Shown here piece by piece: positions 1-11,315 of a stretch of DNA of 64,000 bases. The stretch is from positions 3,720,001 to 3,784,000 of the forward strand of contig OX327702.1 of NCBI GenBank assembly GCA_946807835.1. Direction: 5' to 3'. The stretch's first letter is position 1. Every line of letters begins with the position of its first letter. The notes under the pieces were generated by a model. That model searched no databases. It was not told the DNA's origin and saw only the letters and a list, made by a program, of their open reading frames with translations. Source of the stretch: Ailanthus altissimus. Its lineage: Eukaryota; Streptophyta; Magnoliopsida; Sapindales; Simaroubaceae. The translations under genes were made by a program, and so were the position numbers.

Positions 1-32
1 GAAACAAAAGTTAAACTGTCTAATCTAGATAC

Positions 33-966
33 CATTTGGAAGAAATTAGCATTACGGGATTGGAAGATAGAAAATAATTCAGAATGCCTAGATATGGGAA
101 GAATTTGGATTGTCTTTAATCCAGCTAGATGCAATGTCACGATCCTACAAAAGCACCAACAATTCATACATAGTAGAGTTCTTATTGATGGCATAGAGTT
201 TTACTGGACTCTTGTTTATGGAGCCTCTACCTCTGGTGAGAGAGAAAACCTATGGAATGACCTGAGTGATGACTTGACACCCAACACTACACCTTGGTTA
301 ATCCAAGGGGATTTCAATAATGTCCTCAGCAACAATGATAGACTTGGAGGCCAATGGGTAAATGATAGCATGGTGGAACAGTTTGAAAGTTGGATATCGA
401 AACTAGAGTTATTTGAGATAAAGAACCATGGTTGTCGCTATACTTGGTGCAATAATCAAACAGGAGAACAACGAATTTGGAGGAAAATTGACTGGGCATT
501 TGGAAGAAATTAGCATTACGGGATTGGAAGATAGAAAATAATTCAAAATGCCTAGATATGGGAAGAATTTGGATTGTCTTTAATCCAGCTAGATGCAATG
601 TCACGATCCTACAAAAGCACCAACAATTCATACATAGTAGAGTTCTTATTGATGGCATGGAGTTTTACTGGACTCTTATTTATGGAGCCTCTACCTCTGG
701 TGAGAGAGAAAACCTGTGGAATGACCTGAGTGATGACTTGACACCCAACACTACACCTTGGTTAATCCAAGGGGATTTCAATAATGTCTTCAGCAACAAT
801 GATAGACTTGGAGGCCAATGGGTAAATGATAGCATGGTGGAACAATTTGAAAGTTGGATATCGAAACTAGAGTTATTTGAGATAAAGAACCATGGTTGTC
901 GCTATACTTGGTGCAATAATCAAACAGGAGAACAACGAATTTGGAGGAAAATTGACTGGGCATTTG
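33..966 (+). repeat. 464-bp tandem duplication inside the LINE
   Basis: Two adjacent copies with a period of 464 bp. The 6-bp word CATTTG sits at 33-38, 497-502 and 961-966, that is at the left edge, the internal junction and the right edge. The copies differ at only a handful of positions; in the protein I see three substitutions (I to M, V to I, L to F). Because 464 is not a multiple of 3, the first copy reads into a stop at 511-513 while the second carries on. This looks like a recent microhomology-mediated duplication. Confidence 0.93.
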
Positions 967-1360
967 TTAATGGAAACTGGTTAGATGCTTTGGCGTTTTC
1001 GGAATGTGAGGTTCTTCCAGCGGGCATTTCAGACCACTACCCACTTGTGATAACCATCTCTAGAGCTTCCTACAGAGGCATTGTTCCTTTTAAGTTCTTC
1101 AATGCCTGGTGTGACCATCCTGAATTCCTTTCCACAGTCGAGCGAGGTTGGCAGCACGATTGTTATGGCTCCCCAATGGCCCGGGTATGGCTCAAACTCA
1201 AGTTATTAAAACCCAAGCTAAAAGAGCTCAACAAAGCATATTTCTATGATATCCAGCAACAGATTGAAGACTACAAATTGATGTTGGCCTCCTTACAGAG
1301 TAGACTGATCCATGAGCCATCCAACCAAATTCTTCAAGATGAGGAAAGGGGCATCTATCA

Positions 1361-1424
1361 GCATTTAAGGAAACTTATCTATGCTGAAGAAAGCATTTAA
1401 GGAAACTTATTTATGCTGAAGAAA
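1361..1424 (+). repeat. 32-bp tandem duplication that breaks the LINE frame
   Basis: The unit starting GCATTTAAGG at 1361-1392 repeats at 1393-1424 with one C/T change. It adds 32 bp, shifts the frame and creates the TAA at 1398-1400. If the 32 bp are discounted, the frames starting at 558 and 1463 are the same frame. Confidence 0.92.
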
Positions 1425-1783
1425 GTATTATCAGACAAAAGTCAAGAATTAGATGGATTCAAATGGGGGATTCAAACACCAGCTACTTTCACAAGTCAGT
1501 CAAGCAGAGGAGAGCCCAGAATAGAATCACTTCAATTGAGAGCCAAAATGGGGAAAATGTTGAAGACCCCAAGGGTGTGAAAGATGCCATTGTAGGTTAC
1601 TACAAAGACTTGTTGGGTACCAACAATTCCTATAGGGCGCCTATACAAAAGAGAATCATAGATGCGGGCCTTAAACTGAAGATAGACGATAGAGACATAC
1701 TAAAGGCTCCTGTCACAGCCCACGAAGTCAAAAATGCTATCTTCAACATCAATGGTGATAAAGTCAAAAATGCCCTAAGGTAA

Positions 1784-3115
1784 TCATGGAAGGAAAATTG
1801 CCCTCCACATCCATTTCCACCAAGACTCTCGCAAAAGCCAACCGGGTTCTATTCAAAGTACACTGATCACAAAATTTCGGGGACCCCAACGAGCTGGCTA
1901 TTCGACTCAAGGGTGTGGGTCTCCAGAATTCCCACGGAAGTCCTAGGAGTTGCACCCAAATAGGCAGAGTTCTGATACTGGCTACATCCATAACCATTCT
2001 GGGCTTCTAGGCTTTAAAGATCAATGGGCGTTTATCAAAGGTCAGAGGTCCATCCTCAAGTGCTTTCTGTTGCCCAAGCTCATTCTTAAAGTTGAACAAA
2101 AATAACCCATCTTTAATAGAGTGAACCGATACTAAGCCAAAATGCTTCCACCGATTCATTACAAATGCTTGGAGTGGTTGAAATCTAGGGAATAATCCAT
2201 ACACACGACCAATTAGTGCATGCTGCCATCTATTCTCCTCTTCTTTAAGTTCACTACACTTGAATTTAACAATTTTCTTACCATTCGAAATGGATGGAGG
2301 GACAAATTGTAGTTCACTTCCATAGCTTCGGGTACGATTTTTAGCAAACAAGGACACCCACGGCCGATTGGTGTTCACAACTGTAGGCTTGCTGCCAACC
2401 CTCTCCGCCACTGTAGCAGCCGCTGGCGGCGCACCGGAGTTCAGCCCCACATTGTTCAAGGCAGAGCACTTATCACCTTCGGCCCCTGCAGCAGCCACCC
2501 TAGAACCAACACGGTCGGCCATTGGAGGAGCCTGCCCAGAACTCGCGCTCACGGTAACCAGCCCAGAACCGGTGATAGCAGCACCTAGTCCAGAGCTATC
2601 TCCATCGGGAACCAGCCCAAACTCTGCGCCAGCGGCAACCTGCCCACCCTTCGCGCCATCGGAAGCTTGCCCAGCACCAGTAGAAGCCTGCGTCAAGGAG
2701 GCCAAGCACGTCGTGGCCCAGCCGCCCTTCGAGAGCAATGGGGCAGAGCGAACTCCCGTAGCAGAACCAGCAACCCCGGTCGACAGTCCCTCGACCATAA
2801 CAGAAGCATCGGAACTCACAGACGGATTCACGTCGGTCTGAATTGGATAAACGTGTCCCGACCCTGAAGACGCACCAGCAGAAGCCGGGGGGGCGCTCGC
2901 GTCATCCGCCGGGGACAGACCCGACGAGGATGGGACGACAACAGGAAGGCTGCTGCCATCGGCATCCATTGGTGTAGACAGAGACACAGCAGCAACAACA
3001 GAAACAGCAGATGAAGATCGCCCCAGGCGCCAGCTAGGAGCGGTGGGCGGTGGCGTTTTACTTGACTTTTTCCTCCCCATAGGAAACGGCGTAGGTTAAT
3101 ACCGCGCGCCGAGAG
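1784..3115 (-). mobile_element. LINE ORF1 (gag-like, DUF4283) fragment
   Basis: The minus-strand frame starts at 3080 with a basic MGRKKSSK N-terminus, then a long Ala/Ser/Gly/Pro-rich linker (roughly residues 25-230). A DUF4283-type globular domain follows, with blocks such as ENRWQHALIGRVYG and FVMNRWKHFG. A TAG at 2007-2009 interrupts the frame where homologues usually have Trp. The same frame resumes with the LPIWVQLLGLPWEFW block (about 1900-1970), which is also typical of plant LINE ORF1. No zinc knuckle is reached, because the piece ends at the junction near 1763-1785. GC content is much higher than the surroundings. It is one nonsense change from being open but is truncated at its 3' end. 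Confidence 0.87.
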
Positions 3116-3299
3116 AAAAAGCCCTAAACGCCACGTCGGCTTAAGTTAAAGAATTGATGAACCCTATTTTGTTCCGCAGTTAAGCTTGTTATTCTTCCAT
3201 CATAATTTTATATTGCTTTTTAGTTGAACTAATTAGATTTGATTATCTTTAATTTGTTGGCGTATCTGCTCCAAGTAATCTTTACAATTATATATGTGC

Positions 3300-4880
3300 A
3301 TTTGTCTTGCTGATGTTCAACGTATATTAAATGGCAGCGTCACTGGAGCTTTGGCTATTTTTTTTAAAAGAGCAACGAATCTTGACGTCACAACATCTGA
3401 CTATAGTGATCAGGAAATTGAGGAGAACATAGCTCATAACTGCAAAGCAAATGGAATTTCACCTGTCTTACCTCATATAAAGCGTGAGTTTCCTTTTATC
3501 CTATTCAGTCATCAGCAGACTCTTTGATTGTGAACCAATTAAGAGACAATACCAATTCAATCATTTCATGGACTGTTGTGATCATACTGGTCATACAGAC
3601 TGCTAAATCCCTGCCACGAACAAGTGAAAATTTCATATAAATTGAATGGATGAGACGACTTCTTATCATCATCTGTTGTGGATGACCTAATGATGGTAAA
3701 CTCTGATTTCTTCCTACTCGATGCATAATGTCTAGAAGTGAGACTGCCCTTTTTTTGCAAGTGGTTGTCTTACATCATTTCCTATTTCTTGTAGTGATAT
3801 TGAATACAAAAGTTGGTTATTGATTTTTCTATTTGTTATTGCTTACTGAATTTTATTGGTATGATTGTTTGAAGTAGAGCCCACTTGTGTTTTTTGATTC
3901 CCGGGGGGACGCTTTTCCAATTCCTCACCCAGATTGGGACCTGATTATAGCAAGTGATATCTTATTGTGTAAGCTTCTAATCTAATGGATTGTGAATTGA
4001 AAGTTACATGAGAAAAGGGAAAGAAACAAGGCTTTAGCAACCCAGGAAAACTAAATAAAGCTTGACATGATTAAGTTTGGGGGCCATGATTGATGAAATT
4101 ACAATTCCTGAATGGGAGGCTAAAACATCAAGGTTTGATTAAGCATCCTGCTGATGCTATACACTCCTGGCGTTAGAAATTCAAGGCAGCTATCTTAGTA
4201 ATGATGGCTACTACATTGGAGATGTCATTTGGAAACTTTAGGCCTCCCAAGGGAGGATGTCTCTCTTTGGGCTTATATATATATATCACCTGTTCCCTCA
4301 AACCATCAATTTTCATTTTACATTGGAAAAAACGAAAAAAAAAAAAATGGTTACTACCTGACATTTTTACCTAATGTAGCATAGTACTTAGTCATGTTGC
4401 CCTGTGAAAGTCTTGTCTGATACATATTCATTGCACCATTCTAAAAAACGGATGATCATATTACCAACGAACTGTGTTGGTTAGATTCAAACTTCTTTTT
4501 TATTTTGGTGAATTTCTAAATTTGATTCCTTTTCCTCATGAGGATTATTTATTTTGACTGGTTGTAGATGTGAATAGTATCCTAACTTGATAAAATCTCT
4601 ATCCTTTCTTCTCAAATCTTACAAGCCAAAAGATAATAAGGCAGGTCCTCGTGCAGAGAATGAGCAGAGCAATGGTAATGTACCAAATTATTTCTTCATT
4701 TCATTACTTTGGTACCACTTTCTTACAGGAGCTATTGAAGGGCTGCCCTGCCCTGCATTTTTGATGAGTAGGAGACGAATTGGGAAGGAAGACGAATCAC
4801 TCTTCTTCACTGGTTGTGAGATTGTTGGTCTTGAAGTGAAGCATTTCGGTTCCCGCATGTATTGTTTCAACCTTAGATAA
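3300..4880 (+). pseudogene. METTL21-like SAM-dependent methyltransferase, decayed 3' half
   Basis: Blocks in order resemble plant METTL21/EEF1A-lysine-methyltransferase-like proteins. Exon a (to 3483, donor GTGAGT) has motif I and VTTSDY...DQEIEENIAHNC. Exon b (about 3904-3968, donor GTAAGC) encodes GDAFPIPHPDWDLIIASDILL. Exon c is 4568-4674 (YPNLIKSLSFLLKSYKPKD). Exon d is 4729-4880 (GLPCPAFLMSRRRIGKEDESLFFTGC) and ends in TAA. Signs of decay: motif I reads LNGSVTG where ELGSGTG is usual; no AG stands before exon b (the bases are CCCGG); a 1-base loss near 4575 puts exon c out of phase; and no upstream exons are visible, the LINE lying just to the left. The last two exons alone look intact. 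Family assignment is from remembered conserved blocks. Confidence 0.72.
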
Positions 4881-5780
4881 GGATAGAGTTAATTGAAGCA
4901 AGTATAGTAATTGAGAAACTTGGTAGTTCGCTGTGAATCTTTGACTCCTTTATGGTGTGACTCTGGGCTGTAGTTAAGAATTTAAGATCAAACTCCTATA
5001 GAAGTTTGTAAGTAACACTTGATCTCGTGAAACAATGTAGGCACTCCACTTTGCTTCCTAGGACGTGACTATAACTAAAGCTAAGATTTTTCCCCAACTC
5101 CTCTTATCAAAAAATTTGTATCTCGGCGGTGGAAGTGCAAAACTGAAGGTTCTGTTGGTATGTAACTGTTGTGTCTTTGTTTAATTTGAAAGTACCGTTG
5201 TGATGGGAAAGATATTCTTTTTCCCTTCTTATGTTATTAAACGACCACAATTCTACTAAGTCTAAAGCTAAGAACCTCTCGAAGATTCTAATAAAACACA
5301 CCCCAGGAAAAAACCTAACAGTCCCTCTATTCCCCTCATCCACCGAAGAGGGAAAGTCCCTCTCCGGTGGACATTCTTCTTCCCAGTAGCTTTATGATTA
5401 CTCAGTCTTTATATATATTTTTTCTCTTTCTTCTCTTACTTGTATGTTTTTTTGAAAAATTTGCCTGTGGCTTTTCAACCTATAGTTAGCGTCTCTGGCA
5501 ATGGTGCTGCTTGTGCTTACTGATCAGCTAACTCTTTGTGTGGGCTTTTTCTTTTGCTCTCAGGTTATCTGGGTTGTATTTTTCTCTCCTTTCCTCAGAA
5601 GGGTTCTTTAACGAGGATATTGTTATTCCCTTAAATGCAAGGGTTAGGGTCAGAAACTTGTTAGTGTGCAGGTATATTTTCAGATCTATTAATTTCTCTG
5701 ATAATTTTATCTGAAACCCTTAATGTTGTATCTGGACTGATTTTTCTTTAATGAAATTCTGTTTTCTTTAAAAAAAAATG
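4881..5780. other. Unassigned; possible LINE 3' tail near 5400-5780
   Basis: No coding region is supported. The stretch from about 5400 is pyrimidine-rich and ends in TTTAATGAAATTC followed by a short A run at 5770-5778. This resembles the 3' end of a plant LINE with its poly(A), but the assignment is weak. Confidence 0.25.
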
Positions 5781-6030
5781 ACCACAATTATCAAAATTAA
5801 TAATAGTACAATGGGGTATAATAGCCATAGTCAATTACAATAGGGCATCGAGTTTTACATCAGAAATTGTAATTTGAGAAAAATCATAAAATTGTAGTTC
5901 GATTTCAACTTTTACTATGACGTAATAATGGTATTATATTAGTAACTTCTTTATAATTATATTAAAAGTTCACTCACAACATTAAGAATAACAATTTTAG
6001 TTCAATAACATTAAATTTAATAAATTTTAT

Positions 6031-6395
6031 TTATACATATATTTTCTAGATTTAATAATAATAATAAAGGTTAAACTAAAAATCAACATAGGTAAATATA
6101 TAAAGTAAAATGTTAAGAACTCATTTTTAAAATTTGAAAAAAATTGAAACCCAAATTACCATTCAAACATCATAGCTAAAGATCAAAACCTTAAACCCTC
6201 TTTTCTTCTTTTATCTCTCAGCCTCTTTGTATTTCGTTTCTGGACTCTTTTAATTCATCATTCGGCTAATTTCATTTCAACTCTTCTCTGACTCTTTCAA
6301 TTCCTTATTTGGTTAATTTTATTTCAACGCCTCATTGACTCTTTTAATTCATCATTTGGCCAATTTCATTTGAATCTCTCACTAATATAATTTCA
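6031..6395 (+). repeat. Dispersed repeat, copy 1 (second copy at 33978-34242)
   Basis: From ATACATATATTTTCTAGATT through CTCACTAATATAATTT this stretch aligns by eye with 33978-34242. Shared blocks include a purine-rich centre and GACTCTTTTAATTC...GGCTAATTTCATTTCAAC. This copy carries three tandem 47-bp units (starting at 6243, 6290 and 6337); the other copy has one. The element type is unknown. Confidence 0.65.
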
Positions 6396-6719
6396 ATAAA
6401 GTTCATCACTTTCTGTCTTTCCTCAATAAAAAAATACTTAAAAGACTTTTACTTATTTGTTTGGTCAATCTATATGATGTGAACCTAACCCAATCCAACA
6501 AAGTTTTACCTTCAGTTTATGGGGGCTCCACCAAACTCACTTTCTACAAATTTGAAGTTTTTCATTAAAAAATGACTCAGTTATCACGTTATCATGTCGA
6601 TATATTCTCATTTGTATGGATCTTTTTAAGTTATAGCAACTTTAATTCTAATTTATCACATATTCAATGATATTTAATATTAATGTATTTAGATTTAAAG
6701 TAAAAAGTTGGGCTCTACG

Positions 6720-9110
6720 CCAAGTAAATAGTTACTTAACTATAAAATAAATAATGTAGTTCTTTTATTTTATACTCAACTCTTGTAAAGACTTCTTTAT
6801 CTATAAATTTTCTTTATAGGCTTCAATGATTGTAATATACTCCATTTTTATGAACACAATTCAAAGTTTGAATTGCTATGACACATCTCTTATTGCAAAA
6901 GTAATCTAATATCCTAAAACAGACTTTTTAGAATCAATATCTACATTTATATAACCAAACAACACAAGTTTATCATTATGAAAACATAAACATGTCTTAA
7001 GAGTGTCTTTAAGATATCTAAGAATCCACTGCACTATTGTCTAGTGTTTTATGTGAGGATTAGAGATAAATCGATTGACGACTCCAATTGTATAAGCAAT
7101 GTCTGGCCTAGTGTAAACCATGGCATTAACAAATTACCAGCAACTAATGTGCAAAGCACTGCACTCATTTCTTTCTTTTTTTTCTCACTTATAGAATATT
7201 GCTTGAAATTAAGCTTGAAATTTAATTATAAGCAGTGAACAAACAAAATTTGCCTTGTCTATGTTAAATCTTTCAAGAATCCTCTCAAAATATAATTTTC
7301 TTGAGATAATCATAACTTTTTATTTTTCATTTTACAGAAGATTTTCATGTCGAGGGTTCATTTTGTCTATCCTAAATCCTTCATAGTAAAGGACTTACTA
7401 AGTTCTCTTTTAAACCCTTCAATTTTACTAGCATCATGGTTAATAATCAACATGTCATGCAAATAAAGCAAGAAGCCTCTTCACAAAAGACTGGATAATT
7501 ATTATCCTACTAAATCATAATTTTCTATGTAATAATCAAATTTGTTGTACCATTTTTTCGATGCCTGATTTAACCTATATAAGCTTTTCTTCAACTTGCA
7601 CATAAGATTTTTTATACTTTTGCTTTAGAATCTCTCAAGTTGCTCCAGGTAGATTTTTTCCTCTAAAGTACATGACAGAAAACTATCTTTATAGTAAGTT
7701 GTTCAATCTTTAAGTTCAAATATGCTGTTAAATCAAGAACAACTAAAATACAAACATCTTAACTATAAGAAGAAAAAAATTCTTTAAAGTTAATTCTTTT
7801 CTTCTAACCAAACCTTTTCATAGCCAATCTAACTTTATACCTCAATTGTAAGTTGTTTTTAGTCAATAACTTGTAAATTCATTTGTTCTTCAAAGCCTTT
7901 TTATCCTTAAATAACTTCACTAACTCATAGGTGTGGTTTTTATTAAGAATTTTATCTCCTCTTACATGGCTTTAAAAAGTTCATTCTTGTGCTAATAAGA
8001 AATGATTTCTAGGAATTTTTCTAACTCTCTCTCATCTACAAAGCATGACATACTAATTTGAAGGATATATAGAGGAGTGGTTGTGCTCTATAATAGATCT
8101 TTATAATTGAAGATCAACAGGTGAATTAGATAGTTCTAGAGGTACTTGCTCAAATTATTTTACTAGACCGTAATCATCAATTGTATCATTAAAATCATTT
8201 TGTGTATCTCTCTTATAATCATCATGAACTACACGTGGAGGAATTGAATTAAGAGTGTCAAGAATAAAAATTTCTTCAAATGATTAAGGCTTCTTATCTT
8301 TCTTTATATTATCAACTATTTGATCTTCAAGAAATCTGACATCTTTGCTTATAATAATTTTTTAACTTATTGGATTCTATAATCTGTACCTAATTTTTTT
8401 ATATGACTAAGATATACTCCCTAATTTTGTTATCAAGCTTTGACCTCTCATTTTTGGGAATATAAATAAATGTTCTACAACCAAACACTCTCAAATGCTT
8501 ATATAAAATATCTTTTTCTCTCCTAACTTTCTCGAGTACATCATCATCTAAAGAAACCTAAGGAGAAAGGTTAAATAAATCAATTGTAATCAATATCACC
8601 TCACCCTAAAAGTATTTATATAGTTTAGCATCAGAGTACATACACCTTTTCTTTAATCATTCTATTCATTATTTCTATCACATTATTTTATTGAGGTGTT
8701 TTTGTTATAACCTTTTTAAGTCTAATATTATGGCATCTATAATACTGCTTAAATGATCCTTTATTCTCATCACTATTATTTGCTCTAACATATTTTAATT
8801 GTCTCCTTATCTTTCTCTCTCTCTCAATTTTAGCACAAACATCTTTTAAGACATCATGTACTTAGTCTTTAGTTTTCAAAGTAAAAATCTATGTTTTTCT
8901 AAGTAAAATTCTATGTTTTTCTAAAATAATTGTCAATAAAAATTACAAAATAAAGTGTACATCCACTTGTTCTAATTTGTTTAGTGCATGCATTAGTGTG
9001 TATCAAATCAAAATTTTTTTTTTTAAACTAGTAAAAGTTATAAAATATAACTCTATATACCTTCCCAACTAAATAATTATCACAAGATTTAAAATATTTA
9101 TCTATCATGA
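6720..9110 (-). mobile_element. Degenerate Ty1/copia pol (integrase, RT, RNase H)
   Basis: Read on the minus strand from right to left, copia blocks come in the right order. LIHTNAC and LYFVIFIDNY (integrase) lie at about 8880-9010, and TPQ*NNVIEIMNRMIK (integrase core end) at about 8640-8690. The RT active-site equivalent YLHDML is at about 7440-7465, TRPDIAYTIGVVNRFISNP at about 7050-7115, the RNase H start GYINVD...SVLGY at about 6895-6955, and EYITIIEA at about 6820-6845. Stops and frameshifts are frequent and no frame exceeds a few dozen codons. Gag and protease are not seen and no LTRs could be identified. The AT bias is strong, as expected for an old methylated copy. Confidence 0.82.
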
Positions 9111-9865
9111 AATAACTAAAAATAAAATGATTGGACTTAATATTCTAATTAAGCAAAACCTCATTTACTACTTAATTGGGACAGTTTTAACTAAAGCCCA
9201 AAACACTAAACTAATCTCTCTTTTTAACGTATTAAAGAATTAAAAAAGAAAAGAAAAGAAAAGAAAGTAACCCGAGAAAGGGAGACGAAGAAGAGAAAGG
9301 AAATTCAAGGTATAATTTCATGGAAATAGTTATTTTACAGGAAAGTATGAATTATTTTAGTAGAAATGGCTTGTAGTTGATATTTTAAAGATGATTTTAA
9401 ACCGATGGAATATTTTTAATTAAAGAGGAGTTTAGGTGTTTAAAGTTTTAGAAAGAGAAAGAGAGAAAGGTAGTTGGCGAAAGAGTGTTTAAACTTATAG
9501 GAGTAAGGTCATCACTTTAATTAAAGATTTTCATTTAGATATATATATTAGAATGTTGGATTTTATGAAAAAAGAATGATTTGCATTTTGAAAAATCCTA
9601 ACATTTGATTTTAGGCTTAAATCTAAATCAATATTATTAATCTATTATTAATCTAAATCCTAACAGTTTTATTTTTTAAAATTATATGGACTTCTTTAAT
9701 TAAGTTAATTAAATTAATTGAATAATTAAAACCTCTTTTTAATTTTTTCTCAAATTAGAATTTTAATTAAATTATAAAATTTATTATTTAATATTAAATT
9801 AAAATTTATTTAGTAATTAGACTTTTCAATGCATGGAATGCGGCAAAAAATTAAAGTAATAAATG
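9111..9865. other. AT-rich intergenic DNA, nothing recognised
   Basis: There is a short purine-rich tract (AAGAAAAG-type) at about 9243-9300 and otherwise AT-rich unique-looking sequence. No ORF or RNA gene is supported. Confidence 0.5.
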
Positions 9866-10460
9866 ATTAATTCACAACAAAAGTATTAAATTTTATAATT
9901 TAAATTATAATTACAAATACAATTCCATTAAATTTAATTATTCTAGCTCCATTAAATTTAATAATTCCAATTCTATTAATTTTAATATTCTATCCATTAA
10001 AATTTATAATTTCGATTCCAATTTCAATTACATTAAATTTTATAATTTCAATTACAATTACAATTTCTATTCCATTAGATTTTATAATTTCAATTCCAAT
10101 TCCATTAAATTTTATATAATTCCAACTTCTACTTCCACTAAATTTATAATTCTAATTCCAATTCTAATTACATTAAATTTTATAATTTCAATTTTAATTC
10201 CCTTAAATTTTATAATTCTAATTTCAATTACATTAAATTTTATAATTCTAATTCTATTAAATTTTATAATTTTAAATCTATTAAATTTTATAATTCTAAT
10301 TTCATTAAATTTTATTATTCCACTTCCAATTACAATTTCAATTCCATTAGATTTTATAATCTTAATTCTATTTAAATTTTATAATTCCATTTTCAATTCT
10401 ATTTCTATTTATATTAAATTTTATAATTCTATCTCTAATTCCATTTAATTTCATTTTCTT
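9866..10460 (-). repeat. AT-rich minisatellite array A
   Basis: Degenerate units of about 30-45 bp built round ATTAAATTTTATAATT with AATTCCAATT/AATTTCAATT spacers. The core is the reverse complement of the core in the 41.97-45.63 kb array (AATTATAATATTTAAYGTAATT), so it is the same family in opposite orientation. Individual units vary in length by multiples of the AATTNC spacer. Confidence 0.8.
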
Positions 10461-11315
10461 TTCATTTGAGCCGCAAAGTGTGACTTTGTTATTTTTAATT
10501 TGTAGCTTAGGGAATATATCCGGCATGATTATGATGTATTGATGTGGAATATAGTTTTTACTTTTTATTCGGCAGACAATTTAGAGAACATAGAGGAGCA
10601 AATAATAGATTAATTTAATGTGTGTGCGGTCGAAGGGAGATAGATCAAGTTATATCCTTTCTTTGTGTGGGTTTAACGAATATCACGTGTGAAAGAGAGC
10701 AAACAACATTTTATAACAATTTCATTTCATCTCTGAATACACCAGAATATAACAATTCGATTTCATTATCTCCAAAGATAATTAATAATAAATTAATACT
10801 ACATATTTTAAATTATATTTTAAATAATAAAATATTAAATTAAATAATTTTATATTATTTAATAATTACGTAATATATTATTATTTAAAATATGTTAGCA
10901 TTATTTTTAACCAACCTAAATATCATAAATTATTAAATTCTAAAAAATTCAGTTCCTAAAACCTTTGTGAATCAAAACTTGAGATGAAATCGAAGCTTAC
11001 AAAGAGAGATTGTTGGTCTTCTCCACTAAGAGATGAACAAATAGGTTGCAGTCTTGACGATTTGAGAGTTTCTATTTATTTTTCTTTGATTGATGTTTGA
11101 CATTTGGGGGATGGCCTGAGACTGTCAACTATATGATCCAGTGCGTGCTGTGGTAAAGTGTGGAATGTGGTTTGGGGGGCTTAACTTTGATTTGAGACTG
11201 TGAGAGAGAGAGAGATGAGTTGAGAGAAAGAAGGAATTTGATTGAGAAAGAAATGAGATTGAGTCAGAGAGACGAGTCTTCATCACTTGAAGAAGGCAAC
11301 TTAAAATGGCATATT
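10461..11315. other. Unassigned, with a GA-rich segment
   Basis: No homologous protein recognised. The segment at 11195-11270 is rich in GAGA and the whole 10960-11300 stretch is less AT-rich than its surroundings. It could be the remnant of a gene leader or of a transposon, but nothing in it proves either. Confidence 0.35.

Larger units (their letters stand above)
1..1783 (+). mobile_element. L1-type LINE ORF2 fragment (endonuclease to RT start), broken
   Basis: The reading frame is open from base 1 and begins with the ETKV-type start of an apurinic-like endonuclease domain. A GDFN motif lies near 315-330 and again near 779-792, and a SDHYPL motif near 1030-1047. These are the metal-binding and catalytic blocks of plant L1 endonucleases. 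After 1463 the frame continues with the GDSNTSYFH...RR..N block that joins endonuclease to reverse transcriptase. The RT itself is absent, because the element stops at about 1763-1783 against an opposite-strand LINE piece. Two duplications break the frame: 464 bp (33-966) and 32 bp (1361-1424). The family is clear from the motif order; the exact LINE clade is not assigned. It cannot be functional. Confidence 0.88.

Noticed and set aside
2368..2867. Two plus-strand open frames of 157 and 66 codons
   Set aside because: They lie opposite the GC-rich linker of the LINE ORF1 on the minus strand; the minus frame has the recognisable domain.
10622..10843. A 73-codon plus frame
   Set aside because: Its first codon is not ATG and the second half is AT-rich low-complexity sequence; no motif.
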